64,000 bases of DNA from Pseudomonas sp. LBUM920 (lineage in GTDB: Bacteria; Pseudomonadota; Gammaproteobacteria; Pseudomonadales; Pseudomonadaceae), in assembly GCF_003852315.1 (NCBI RefSeq), contig NZ_CP027762.1, positions 3,143,501 through 3,207,500 of the forward strand, read 5' to 3'. The first letter of the stretch is position 1. Every line of letters begins with the position of its first letter. Made by a program: the position numbers and the translations under genes. The notes under the pieces are model-generated. The model did not search any database. It was not told the DNA's origin and was given only the letters and a program-made list of their open reading frames with translations. Below are positions 16,345-25,321 of this stretch, piece after piece.

Positions 16345-17991
16345 ATGGCCAACCCCCTCGAAAATCCCTTGTATTACCTGCACAACTTCCGCCAAGTCCT
16401 GCACTGGCTGGTGCAGCGCTATGCAGATTTGCTTGATGCGGACGAACAGCATTTCATTCAGCAATTTGACAGGTTGCCGCAAGCGTCACAGGCGCTGTTG
16501 GTGCGCATGGTCATGCGCAAGGGCGTGCATTTTCGCGCAAGCAAGCTCAATTACCTCGAGATTGGTTGCACACGCTCGGCCGCCCTGGCGCTGATTGAGC
16601 AGGGTTGGGTCGATGATCAAGGCGCGCTGTGCGTTGAAGAGCTGTTCGCCGTGCTGCAAAAAGGCGAAGTCCTTGCTGCCTTCAAACCCTGGATTGATCA
16701 ACCCAAAGCCAAGAAAGCCGACTGGCTGGCGCCATTGACGCAGCATTTTACGCAGCAGCGCAGCTTTGCCCAGTGGTGCCCAAACCTGAGCGATGCACTG
16801 TACAGCCTCACTGTGATGGACCTGTGCGACCGCTTGCGCCTGATGTTCTTTGGCAATCTGCACCAAGACTGGTCAGAGTTCGTGCTGGCCGACCTTGGCA
16901 TCTACACCTACGAAAAAGTCGAGTTCTGCGCCGAGTCCCGCGGCCTGCGCACCCGTGACGACGTAGTCGGTTTTCTGTTTCTGCATCAATGCCAGCAGGC
17001 CTTTGAAGCGGGGGAGGCACTGGACGGCGTACTCGCGCAAATCGCTACGCTGTGCACCGATAACCCGTGGCTGGAAAAGCGTCGCGCCAAGCTGTTGTTC
17101 CAGATCGGCCAGTACTGCGAACGCAGCGCCGAACTGGACCTGGCGCAACGGATTTACCGCCAATGCGCCTATCCCGGCGCCCGCTCACGCCTGATTCGCG
17201 TGCTGGAGCGCCAGGAGGATTACCCGCAAGCCATGGCCCTGGCGTGCGCCGCGCAACAGGCTCCGGAAAGCGCCGCCGAGCAGCAACACCTGCTGCGCGT
17301 GCTGCCACGCCTGCGGCGCAAGCTGGGGGAGCCGGCGTTGCCCAAGGCCAAGCCGCGGCCCGTCACGCGTCTGGATCTGGCGCTGGAGGTGCCGCAGCCG
17401 CTGATGTCAGTGGAGTACTGCGTGCAGGCGCACCTCAGTGAGCCCGATGCGCCGGTGCATTACGTCGAGAATGGCCTGATCAACTCCCTGTTCGGTCTGT
17501 TGTGCTGGGAGGCGATTTTTGCACCGCTGCCCGGCTCGTTTTTCCACCCGTTCCAGCGCGGGCCGGTGGACTTGCACAGTGAGGATTTCTATCAGCGCCG
17601 CGCGCCGTTGTTCGCGGCATGTTTCGAGCAGCTTGGCGATGAGCGTTACAAGGCCACCATCCGCCAGCGTTACGTCGACAAATGGGGCATCCAGTCGCCT
17701 TTTGTGTTCTGGAACCTGCTCAGTGAAGACCTGCTGCAGCAAGCATTGGACTGCTTGCCCGCCGAACACCTGCGCTACTGGTTTGAACGCTTGCTGTTGG
17801 ACATCCGCGCCAACCGCGCCGGCATGCCGGACCTGATCCAGTTCTGGCCCGCCCAAAAGACTTACCGCATGATCGAGGTCAAGGGCCCCGGCGACCGCCT
17901 GCAGGACAACCAGCTGCGCTGGCTGGAGTTCTGTGGCGAGTACCAGATGCCGGTCACCGTCTGTTATGTGCGCTGGGCGCAGCCAGCTTGA
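16345..17991 (+). CDS. FAN1-like VRR-NUC domain nuclease
   Basis: Structure-specific DNA nuclease homologous to bacterial FAN1, 548 residues, the expected length. The C-terminal VRR-NUC domain (PD-(D/E)XK fold) has PDLIQFWP with Asp496, then MIEVKGPGD with Glu511 and Lys513, followed by QDNQLRWLEF. The N-terminal two thirds resembles the SAP-like and TPR-like parts of FAN1 (NYLEIGCTRSAALALIEQGW; CERSAELDLAQRIYRQCA). Pseudomonas FAN1 cuts 5' flaps and helps unhook interstrand crosslinks. The stop codon overlaps the TTG start of the helicase gene (TTGA), so the two are probably co-translated. Confidence 0.93.
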   Translation: MANPLENPLYYLHNFRQVLHWLVQRYADLLDADEQHFIQQFDRLPQASQALLVRMVMRKGVHFRASKLNYLEIGCTRSAALALIEQGWVDDQGALCVEELFAVLQKGEVLAAFKPWIDQPKAKKADWLAPLTQHFTQQRSFAQWCPNLSDALYSLTVMDLCDRLRLMFFGNLHQDWSEFVLADLGIYTYEKVEFCAESRGLRTRDDVVGFLFLHQCQQAFEAGEALDGVLAQIATLCTDNPWLEKRRAKLLFQIGQYCERSAELDLAQRIYRQCAYPGARSRLIRVLERQEDYPQAMALACAAQQAPESAAEQQHLLRVLPRLRRKLGEPALPKAKPRPVTRLDLALEVPQPLMSVEYCVQAHLSEPDAPVHYVENGLINSLFGLLCWEAIFAPLPGSFFHPFQRGPVDLHSEDFYQRRAPLFAACFEQLGDERYKATIRQRYVDKWGIQSPFVFWNLLSEDLLQQALDCLPAEHLRYWFERLLLDIRANRAGMPDLIQFWPAQKTYRMIEVKGPGDRLQDNQLRWLEFCGEYQMPVTVCYVRWAQPA

Positions 17992-20252
17992 GCTACAGCG
18001 TTGCGGTGCGCGCGCTGTGTGAATTCACGGCCAAGGTCGGCGACCTCGACCTGCGCTTCACGCCGTCGCCCAGCGCCCAGGAAGGTATCGTCGGCCACCG
18101 CACCGTGGCGTCGCGGCGCAGCGCGCACTACCAGAACGAAGTCGCGCTGGAAGGCCAATACCAACAGCTCACAGTACGGGGCAGGGCGGACGGCTACGAC
18201 CCGGACAGCAATCGCCTGGAAGAAGTGAAAACCTATCGCGGCGACCTCGACGCCCAGCCTACCAACCACCGTCAACTGCATTGGGCGCAGGTCAAGGTAT
18301 ACGGCTGGTTGATGTGCCAGAAGCTTGGCCTGCAAGAGATCGACCTGGCGCTGGTGTACTTCGACATCGTCGGCGAGGGCGAAACCCTGCTCAACCAGCG
18401 CTTTGAAGCGGCCGACCTTGAACGGTTCTTCAACCAACAGTGCGCGTTGTTCCTGGGCTGGGCCCAACTGGAAATGCAGCACCGCGACGCGCGCAACAGC
18501 GCCGCCCAGCGCCTGGCGTTCCCCCACGCCGACTTTCGCCTCGGCCAGCGCGCCCTGGCAGAATCGGTCTACAAAGCCGTCAGTACCGGCCGTTGCCTGA
18601 TGGCGCAGGCGCCCACTGGCATCGGCAAAACCGTCGGCACGATCTTTCCGCTGCTCAAGGCCCTGGCGCCGCAGCAGCTGGACAAGGTGTTTTTTCTTAC
18701 CGCTAAGACGCCGGGCCGCAAGCTGGCCCTGGACGCCGCCCAAGTCCTTTACGACAGCAGCCCCGATTTGCCCCTACGCGTGCTCGAACTGGTGGCGCGG
18801 GACAAGGCCTGCGAACACCTGGACAAAGCCTGCCATGGCGATTCCTGCCCGTTGGCCAAAGGCTTTTACGATCGTCTGCCGGCCGCGCGCACGGCCGCGT
18901 CCAAGGTGCGCCTGCTGGACCAGCGCAACCTGCGCGACGTGGCGCTGGCCCATGACGTTTGCCCGTATTACCTGAGCCAGGAAATGGCGCGCTGGACCGA
19001 CCTGGTGGTGGCGGACTACAACTACTATTTCGACTTTGGCGCCATGCTGTTCGGCCTGGCCCAGTTGAACCAATGGCGCGCCGCCGTGCTGGTGGACGAA
19101 GCCCACAACCTGGTAGAGCGCGCGCGTTCGATGTACAGCGCCAGCCTCGACCAATACAGCCTCAAGACCTTGCGCGACAGCGCACCCGAGCCGCTGAAGA
19201 AACCCTTGCAACGCCTGAACCGCGAATGGAACGCCCTGCACAAGGACCAGCTCGCGCCGTACCAGGCCTACGCCAACAAACCCGAAAAACTGCTGCAGGC
19301 GCTGAGCCTCTGCGCCAGCGCCCTGGGCGACTACTTCAACGATCACCCCGAAGCCCTCAGCGGCGACCTGCAGGCGTTTTATTTCGAAGCGCTGCAATTT
19401 GCCAAAGTTGCCGAACTGTTCAACGAACACTTCATCTTTGATATCAGCAAGCGCCAGTTCGGTGGCAAGCGCAGTGCTTCAACCCTGTGCCTGCGCAATG
19501 TGGTGCCGGCCGAATTCATTCGGCCCAGGCTGACCGCCGCGCGCAGCAGCGTGCTGTTTTCCGCGACCCTGAGCCCACGCCACTATTACGCCGACTTGCT
19601 CGGCCTGCCGGCGGATACTGCGTGGATCGACGTGGAATCGCCGTTCAAGGCCGAGCAATTGCAGGTGCGTATCGTCGATGCGATCTCCACACGGTTTGTG
19701 CACCGCCAAGCTTCGCTGGAACCCATCGTGGAGCTCATCGCCGAGCAATTCGCGCAACGGCCCGGCAATTACCTGGCGTTTTTCTCGAGCTTCGATTACC
19801 TGCAGCAGGTGGCGCAGTTAATGGCCGAGCGCCACCCGCAGGTGGCGCTGTGGTTGCAGTCACGCGGCATGGCCGAGGCCGAACGCCAGGGTTTTCTCAA
19901 CCAGTTTACCCAGCACAGCCAAGGCATCGGCTTTGCCGTGCTGGGCGGTGCGTTTGGCGAAGGCATTGATTTGCCCGGCGCACGTTTGATTGGCGCCTTC
20001 ATCGCCACCCTGGGTTTGCCGCAACTGAACCCGATCAACGAACAGATGAAAGCGCGCATGGCGTCGATCTTCGGGTCCGGTTACGACTACACCTACCTGT
20101 ACCCCGGCATTCAGAAAGTGGTGCAGGCGGCGGGGCGCGTGATTCGCAGCCAGCAGGATGAGGGCGTGGTGATGTTGATTGACGACCGCTTTGGCGAAGC
20201 GCGCGTTCGCCAATTGTTGCCGCGCTGGTGGGCGCCCGTCACTCAAGCGTGA
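17988..20252 (+). CDS. PD-(D/E)XK nuclease-XPD/DinG-like helicase
   Basis: A 754-residue superfamily 2 DNA helicase of the XPD/DinG type with an added N-terminal nuclease-like region. Residues 65-110 show a RecB/Cas4-like pattern: Asp68 in GRADGYD, Glu79 and Lys81 in LEEVKTYRG, Gln101 and Tyr105 in QVKVYGWLM. The helicase has Walker A APTGIGKT (about 208-215), four Cys between about 275 and 325 (ACEHLDKACHGDSC and VCPYY) that fit an iron-sulfur cluster, Walker B VLVDEAHNL and C-terminal motif VVQAAGRVIRS. The start is TTG, overlapping the stop of the FAN1-like gene; no ATG precedes the conserved N-terminal residues. It presumably unwinds DNA for the coupled nuclease. The 3' end overlaps the convergent dehydrogenase by 14 bases. 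Confidence 0.92.
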   Translation: MSYSVAVRALCEFTAKVGDLDLRFTPSPSAQEGIVGHRTVASRRSAHYQNEVALEGQYQQLTVRGRADGYDPDSNRLEEVKTYRGDLDAQPTNHRQLHWAQVKVYGWLMCQKLGLQEIDLALVYFDIVGEGETLLNQRFEAADLERFFNQQCALFLGWAQLEMQHRDARNSAAQRLAFPHADFRLGQRALAESVYKAVSTGRCLMAQAPTGIGKTVGTIFPLLKALAPQQLDKVFFLTAKTPGRKLALDAAQVLYDSSPDLPLRVLELVARDKACEHLDKACHGDSCPLAKGFYDRLPAARTAASKVRLLDQRNLRDVALAHDVCPYYLSQEMARWTDLVVADYNYYFDFGAMLFGLAQLNQWRAAVLVDEAHNLVERARSMYSASLDQYSLKTLRDSAPEPLKKPLQRLNREWNALHKDQLAPYQAYANKPEKLLQALSLCASALGDYFNDHPEALSGDLQAFYFEALQFAKVAELFNEHFIFDISKRQFGGKRSASTLCLRNVVPAEFIRPRLTAARSSVLFSATLSPRHYYADLLGLPADTAWIDVESPFKAEQLQVRIVDAISTRFVHRQASLEPIVELIAEQFAQRPGNYLAFFSSFDYLQQVAQLMAERHPQVALWLQSRGMAEAERQGFLNQFTQHSQGIGFAVLGGAFGEGIDLPGARLIGAFIATLGLPQLNPINEQMKARMASIFGSGYDYTYLYPGIQKVVQAAGRVIRSQQDEGVVMLIDDRFGEARVRQLLPRWWAPVTQA

Positions 20253-21201
20253 TGCCGCTCAGTTGTTCGCTCAGCGCCCAGAGTTTTTCGGCTTGCTCCG
20301 GATCGATGGCCCAGGCGTGAACGCCGCTGCGCTGGGTGTGATCTTCAGTGGGCGTGGCGACTTCACAGTCCTCGCAGTACAGGCCGCCCATGCCTTCAAG
20401 TTGCGGGCTGACGCCACACCACACCAGCGTCGCGGCGCCTTGTGCGGGGCTTTTGTAATGGCTGGCCGCACGCACAGTGCCGTGTTCATCCAGCGCGCCG
20501 ACGAACGCCAAGTCCTTTTTGTCCAGATAGCGAACCAGGTCAGTAAGAATTTCGCCGGGGTGCACTGAAAAGGCACGCACGTGGTGGGCCTCGCCACGTG
20601 TGTCCAGCGCCACCGCAAACAGTGCGTTGGCGGTTTTTGATTGCCCGTAGGCCAGCCATTTGTCATAAGCGCGCCGTTCAAACTGCGGGTCTTCGAAATG
20701 AAGGGGGCTCAGGCGATGACCCAGAGACGACACCGACACTACGCGCGCACCGTTAGCCTTGCACAAGGACGGCCACAGCCGGGCGGTCAGTTGAAAGTGG
20801 CCGAGGTGGTTGGTGGCAAACTGTGCTTCCAGGCCGGCGGCGCTTCTGTGCAACGGCGTGGCCATGATTCCGGCGCTATTGATCAGCCGGTCCAATGGCC
20901 GCCCGGACGCAATAAACCCTTGGGCAAAGCGCTCAATTGACGCCGCGTCGATCAGGTCCAGACGGGCGTGTTCGACGCCCTGTATGCCGTGCAGATTGCG
21001 CTGCGCCTTTTGCACATCACGCGCCGGGACGATCACCTGTGCTCCGGCACTTGCAAGTGCGCGAGTGGCCTCCAGGCCAATTCCGGAGTATCCGCCGGTG
21101 ACGATGGCTGTCATTGCGCGCAAGTCTTTAGCGGCCAGTGCTTGCAGCGCGGTGGTACTGGCATCAAAACCACTGTTGAGGGGGGCTTGTTTGCGCGTTA
21201 T
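20239..21201 (-). CDS. Short-chain dehydrogenase/reductase with apparent ATA start
   Basis: NAD(P)-dependent SDR oxidoreductase of the retinol-dehydrogenase-like group, 320 residues if started at the ATA codon complementary to 21199-21201. The Rossmann motif is TGGYSGIG. The active site has Ser in VVSVSSLGHR and Tyr-x3-Lys in YGQSKTANALF. The first ordinary candidates (TTG at 21123, ATG at 21114) would cut off an in-frame stretch (LNSGFDASTTALQALAAKDL) that I recognise as the usual N-terminal extension of this SDR group. The ATA has GGAG 7 bases upstream (CGGAGAACCGCC), exactly where an initiation codon should be. The gene is divergent from an AraC regulator that probably controls it. The substrate is not predictable. 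Confidence 0.85.
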   Translation of the reverse strand: MTRKQAPLNSGFDASTTALQALAAKDLRAMTAIVTGGYSGIGLEATRALASAGAQVIVPARDVQKAQRNLHGIQGVEHARLDLIDAASIERFAQGFIASGRPLDRLINSAGIMATPLHRSAAGLEAQFATNHLGHFQLTARLWPSLCKANGARVVSVSSLGHRLSPLHFEDPQFERRAYDKWLAYGQSKTANALFAVALDTRGEAHHVRAFSVHPGEILTDLVRYLDKKDLAFVGALDEHGTVRAASHYKSPAQGAATLVWCGVSPQLEGMGGLYCEDCEVATPTEDHTQRSGVHAWAIDPEQAEKLWALSEQLSGITLE

Positions 21202-21303
21202 GGCGGTTCTCCGTTTGGGGTAGGGCTATGTTCTTCGTTGAAGGTCGGACGCGGAATACCCTAAAGTCCGGGTTTCTATCGCGATCGTCCGGAGCTTTTT
21301 AGT

Positions 21304-22263
21304 ATGGATACGCTCTCCGAGGTATTGGCCCTCTTGAAAAGCCACCGCACGTTGTTCGCGGGCTTGAAGGCCGGCGGCACGTGGGCGGTGAATTTTCCGG
21401 CGCCGCAGGGCATCAAGTTCAATGCCGTGGTGGAGGGCAATTGTTGGCTGGAAGTGAAAGGCGAGCCGGTGCCCATCGCCTTGAGCGAGGGCGATTGTTT
21501 TTTACTGACACACAACCGCCCATGGAGATTGTCCAGCAACCTTGCACCGGAGGGCGTTGACGCGCGTGACGTTTACCGCGAGGCGGTGGGCGGCATCGCC
21601 CGCGTGGGCGACGCGCAGGATTTGTTTCTGATTGGCGGGCTGTTCACCTACGGCGATGAGGCGCGTTTGTTGCTCGATGGGTTGCCGCCAGTGGTGCGTA
21701 TCAGCGCCAGGTCCGAACAGGCCGGTGTGTTGCGCTGGTGTCTGGAGCGGCTGGCCCTGGAATATGCCGGCCCAAGACTCGGCGCGGCACTGATGACCGA
21801 GCATTTGGCGCAAATGATGCTGGTGCAAATCCTGCGGCTCTATCAATCTTCCCTGGGTGCCAGCACTCGAGGCTGGTTGGCAGCCTTGACCGACCCACGG
21901 TTGGCACCGGTACTTGCGCAAGTGCACGCCGAACCGGCGCGGCGTTGGACCTTGAGTGACATGGCCGGTATTGCCAATCAGTCCCGTTCGACGTTTGCCT
22001 TGCGCTTCAAGCAGCAGGTCGGGATGGCCCCTCAGGAGTACCTGACCCGCTGGCGCATGCACTTGGCGATAAAGGCCTTGAACACTTCGGGCAGCAGTGT
22101 GTCAAGCATCGGCCAGGCGTTGGGGTACCAGTCGGACAGCGCCTTCAGCAGCGCATTCAAGCGTCAGATGAAGTGCACCCCACGCGAATACCGCGAGCGC
22201 TCCCTGCATAACCTTCACACCAACGATCACAAGGAAGCCCGTGATGAGCGATATCCAGCATGA
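21304..22263 (+). CDS. AraC family regulator with N-terminal cupin
   Basis: Transcription factor of 319 residues. The N-terminal half is a cupin sensing domain of the AraC_N type found in regulators of SDR genes (GGTWAVNFPAPQGIKFNAVVEG). The C-terminal 100 residues form the two helix-turn-helix units, with RRWTLSDMAGIANQSRSTFALRFK and then VSSIGQALGYQSDSAFSSAFKR. ATG has GGAG 9 bases upstream. It lies head to head with the SDR gene (about 100 bases between them), so it likely controls that gene and the downstream hydrolase. The 3' end overlaps the hydrolase gene by 20 bases. Confidence 0.92.
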   Translation: MDTLSEVLALLKSHRTLFAGLKAGGTWAVNFPAPQGIKFNAVVEGNCWLEVKGEPVPIALSEGDCFLLTHNRPWRLSSNLAPEGVDARDVYREAVGGIARVGDAQDLFLIGGLFTYGDEARLLLDGLPPVVRISARSEQAGVLRWCLERLALEYAGPRLGAALMTEHLAQMMLVQILRLYQSSLGASTRGWLAALTDPRLAPVLAQVHAEPARRWTLSDMAGIANQSRSTFALRFKQQVGMAPQEYLTRWRMHLAIKALNTSGSSVSSIGQALGYQSDSAFSSAFKRQMKCTPREYRERSLHNLHTNDHKEARDERYPA

Positions 22264-23185
22264 CAAGGTTCAGGTCAACGGTATTGAGTTGAGCGTCCAC
22301 ATCGCCGGGCCCGAGCAAGGCCAGCCGATTTGGCTGCTGCACGGGTTTCCCGAGTGCTGGCACTCGTGGCGAGAGCAGATTCCCGCGCTGGCCGGCGCCG
22401 GGTATCGGGTGTTCGCGCCCGAAATGCGCGGCTACGGCGAATCGAGTTCGCCTGCCGAGGTCGCCGATTACGAGTTACTGACCTTGTGCGCCGATATTCA
22501 GCAGGCCATGGACCATTTCGGCCATCAACAGGTGGTGATGGTCGGCCACGACTGGGGCGCCGTGGTGGCCTGGCATCTGGCGTTACTGGAGCCTGCGCGG
22601 GTCAGCCGCTTGATCACGATGTCGGTGCCGTTTGCCGGACGTGCGCGGCGCCCGGTGATCGAGATCATGCGCGAGCTCTACGCCGATCGCTTCAACTACA
22701 TCCTGTATTTCCAGGCACCGGGCGTAGCCGAGCGGGAGCTGGATGCCGACATCGAACGCACGTTGCGGCTGTTCATGCAGGATCAGGACGTGTTCCTGCA
22801 GAAAAAGCCCGCCAACGCCACTTTGTTCGACGGCGTCTCGGCCCCCGGTGCATTGCCAACGTGGTGTACTCAAGCGGACATGGGCGTTTACGTGCACACC
22901 TTCAGCAAGTGCGGTTTTCGTGGCCCGCTGAACTGGTATCGCAACTTTGAGCGCAATTGGCAGCGCACCGAGTTCCTCGCCGGCCAGCGCGTGCTGCAAC
23001 CCACATTATTCTTGATTGGCGACCGTGATCCGGTCGGCGTGTTTGAAGCTCACACCCTCAAGCGCATGCCCGACGCAGTGCCCAACCTGCAACAGCAGGT
23101 ATTGGCCAACTGCGGTCACTGGATCCAGAACGAACAGGCCGAGCGGGTCAACGCGCTGATGCTCGCGTTTCTAGCGAGAACCTGA
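22244..23185 (+). CDS. Alpha/beta hydrolase, epoxide hydrolase-like
   Basis: A 313-residue alpha/beta hydrolase of the soluble epoxide hydrolase/haloalkane dehalogenase branch. HGFPE forms the oxyanion loop. GHDWGAVVAWH carries Asp as nucleophile, as in epoxide hydrolases. NCGHWIQNEQ supplies the catalytic His, and GDRDPVG lies near the acid. The cap domain follows TMSVPFAGRARRP. ATG at 22244 is chosen since AGGA lies 8 bases upstream; a GTG one codon earlier is less well placed. It starts inside the AraC gene, so the two are co-transcribed. Its end overlaps the convergent histidine kinase by 38 bases. The natural substrate is unknown. Confidence 0.9.
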   Translation: MSDIQHDKVQVNGIELSVHIAGPEQGQPIWLLHGFPECWHSWREQIPALAGAGYRVFAPEMRGYGESSSPAEVADYELLTLCADIQQAMDHFGHQQVVMVGHDWGAVVAWHLALLEPARVSRLITMSVPFAGRARRPVIEIMRELYADRFNYILYFQAPGVAERELDADIERTLRLFMQDQDVFLQKKPANATLFDGVSAPGALPTWCTQADMGVYVHTFSKCGFRGPLNWYRNFERNWQRTEFLAGQRVLQPTLFLIGDRDPVGVFEAHTLKRMPDAVPNLQQQVLANCGHWIQNEQAERVNALMLAFLART

Positions 23186-24614
23186 AGGTCGCACCATGGC
23201 CTGGGCGCTCCACCAATTGGATGTCGCGCCCATGCAATTGCAGGATACGGTGCACGATGCGCAGGCCCAGGCCGCCATCGCGGCGCGCGCCGCCGATGGT
23301 GAAAGCGCGCAGGAACAAGCCTTCGCGTAGCGGCACGTCGATGCCCGGGCCGCTGTCGCTGACGGTGACCGTCACACAAGTAGCCTCGGGTGCCAGGATC
23401 ACTTCGACTTCGCCGTTTACCGGTGTATGCCGCAAGGCGTTGTCGAGCAGGTTGGTCAATACACGTTCGATCAGGCCCAGGTCGGCCAGCACGGTCGGCA
23501 CCTGTGGCGGCAGCGTGGCGGTGAGCGTAATGGCGCGGGCTTCGGCGGTGAGTTCGAATTTCTGGAAGATGTCTTGCACCAGGTCGGGCAGGGAAAAGCC
23601 TTCGATCACGGGCTGCACAAAACCATGTTCCAGGCGCACCAGCTCCAGCAGTGACTGGGCCAACCCGCCCACCTTGCGGCTTTGGTCGAGGGCGATGCCC
23701 AGGTAGCGGCGGCGCTCGTCGGGGCTGAGGCTGGCGTCCTTGAGGGACAGGGTTTCCAGATAGCCGTGCAGCGACGCCAACGGCGTGCGCAGGTCATGGG
23801 AAATATTCGCGACCATTTCCCGACGTTCTTGGTCCTGATGGGTGATGGCGCGCCATTGTTCGCCCAGGCGGTTTTCCATTTGTACGAAGGCATGGTCGAG
23901 CACCGCGATTTCATCGCCGCTGTCGAGTTCGGGGGGATTGATTTGCGTGGGTTTGGGGGCGCCGTTGATGTCGAACCGGCCCACCTTGTCGGTGAGCTGG
24001 CGCAGCGGTCGGGTGATCCAGGCAAAGGCGATCAAGCCGGCCAACAGGCAGAGCAGGGCGACCAGCCCGATAGACCACAAGGCAATCTTCAGCGCCATGC
24101 CGGTCGCGTCTTTAGCGTCGTACACATCATGGGCTTCGCCCAGCAGCACCACGTACAGGAAGCCGGTTTGCTGGCCGTTGGCCTTGAGCGGCGCCGCGCT
24201 GAATACCTTGTGCCCATCGACGCTGCGCGGGTCATCGCCGAGGATCGGCAGCATCGCGCCGCTGAGGAATCGGCGCACCGGTGCGAGGTCGACCTTGTCG
24301 CGCAGCAAGTGCCCGCTGGGCGCGGCATTCCCGACCACACGTCCGTCAATATCGAGCAAGTACACCTCGACACTCGGGTTGACCAGCATCAACTGGCTGA
24401 ACAGGTTGCGCACCGCCTCTGGCTTGAGGCCGTCGGCGTCCATCAGTTGAGTGTCGCGAGCAATATGCGCCGCCAGGTCGCGCGACAGGCCTTGCACCAC
24501 TTCCAGTTCATGCATGCGGTTGGAGCGCACCTGCAGCCATGCCGAGGTGCCGCTGCAGATCACCAGCAGCACGGCGAACACTACCGACAGGCGCTGGGTC
24601 AGGGTCAGTTTCAT
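23148..24614 (-). CDS. Sensor histidine kinase
   Basis: Membrane-bound two-component sensor, 488 residues. A transmembrane segment at the N-terminus (LSVVFAVLLVICSGTSAWLQ) and another near residues 165-190 (GLVALLCLLAGLIAFAWI) bracket a periplasmic sensing domain of about 130 residues. Then come HAMP, the H-box ISHDLRTPLASLHGY with His273, and the ATPase boxes (NLLDNALRHTP, VSDSGPGID, GGLGLRIV). I chose ATG at 24614, which overlaps the response-regulator stop by 4 bases; an upstream in-frame ATG lies inside that gene. The pair is divergent from the exported Msr genes and is a candidate regulator of them. The C-terminal codons overlap the convergent hydrolase gene. Confidence 0.93.
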   Translation of the reverse strand: MKLTLTQRLSVVFAVLLVICSGTSAWLQVRSNRMHELEVVQGLSRDLAAHIARDTQLMDADGLKPEAVRNLFSQLMLVNPSVEVYLLDIDGRVVGNAAPSGHLLRDKVDLAPVRRFLSGAMLPILGDDPRSVDGHKVFSAAPLKANGQQTGFLYVVLLGEAHDVYDAKDATGMALKIALWSIGLVALLCLLAGLIAFAWITRPLRQLTDKVGRFDINGAPKPTQINPPELDSGDEIAVLDHAFVQMENRLGEQWRAITHQDQERREMVANISHDLRTPLASLHGYLETLSLKDASLSPDERRRYLGIALDQSRKVGGLAQSLLELVRLEHGFVQPVIEGFSLPDLVQDIFQKFELTAEARAITLTATLPPQVPTVLADLGLIERVLTNLLDNALRHTPVNGEVEVILAPEATCVTVTVSDSGPGIDVPLREGLFLRAFTIGGARRDGGLGLRIVHRILQLHGRDIQLVERPGHGATFRFSLETRASAR

Positions 24615-25321
24615 GATGCATTCTCGGCAAACTTGTAGCCCCGGCCCCACACCGTGAGGATGAGCACCGGGTTGGCCGGGTCGGCTTCGACTTTGGCGCG
24701 CAGCCGGTTGATATGCGTGTTTACGGTGTGTTCATAGCCTTCGTGGCTGTAGCCCCACACCGCGTTGAGCAGGTCCATGCGCGAAAACACCTTGCCCGGC
24801 TGGCGGGCGAAGAAATACAGCAGGTCGAACTCGCGCGGCGTGAGGTCCAGGCGCTGGCCTTGCAGGGTCGCGTCGCGGGTCAGCGGGTTGATGAACAGCT
24901 GGCCAAGGTCGAGGCTGCCGGCGTCCATCTTCAGGTTGCGCGCCATCGCATCCACGCGGCGCAGCAGCGCCTTGACCCGCGCGACCAGCTCGGGCATCGA
25001 GAACGGCTTGGCCAGGTAATCGTCGGCGCCCAGCTCCAGCCCAAGGATGCGGTGCAACTCGCTGGAGCGCGCGCTGGTGATGATGATCGGGGTGTAGCGT
25101 GTCATGGCGCGGGCGCGCCGGCAGATCTCCAGGCCATCGACGCCGGGCAGCATCAAGTCGAGGATCAGCGCATCCCAGCCGCCCTGTTCGAGCAGGTGCA
25201 GGCCTTCATTGCCGTCGGCGCTGTGCACCACCTCAAACTGCTCGTCGCGCAGGTGCAGGCAAATCAAGTCGGCAATATGGGCATCGTCCTCGACCACCAG
25301 GACACGTTTGGGCTGATCCAT
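24611..25321 (-). CDS. OmpR-family response regulator
   Basis: A 236-residue DNA-binding response regulator. The receiver domain shows acidic VVEDD, the phospho-acceptor Asp in ALILDLMLPG and Lys in DDYLAKPFS. The C-terminal winged helix is of OmpR/PhoB type (DLTPREFDLLYFFARQPG, YEHTVNTHINRLRAKVE, VWGRGYKF). ATG at 25321 was chosen over the upstream Met at 25351 because AAGG lies 8 bases before it and it gives the normal receiver start. It forms an operon with the histidine kinase (4-base overlap) and is transcribed away from the msrB gene, with about 316 bases between them. Confidence 0.93.
   Translation of the reverse strand: MDQPKRVLVVEDDAHIADLICLHLRDEQFEVVHSADGNEGLHLLEQGGWDALILDLMLPGVDGLEICRRARAMTRYTPIIITSARSSELHRILGLELGADDYLAKPFSMPELVARVKALLRRVDAMARNLKMDAGSLDLGQLFINPLTRDATLQGQRLDLTPREFDLLYFFARQPGKVFSRMDLLNAVWGYSHEGYEHTVNTHINRLRAKVEADPANPVLILTVWGRGYKFAENAS

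Noticed and set aside
23148..23185. Possible frameshift where the hydrolase and kinase genes overlap
   Set aside because: Both proteins end with plausible C-termini and the overlap is only 38 bases; a simple convergent overlap explains it.
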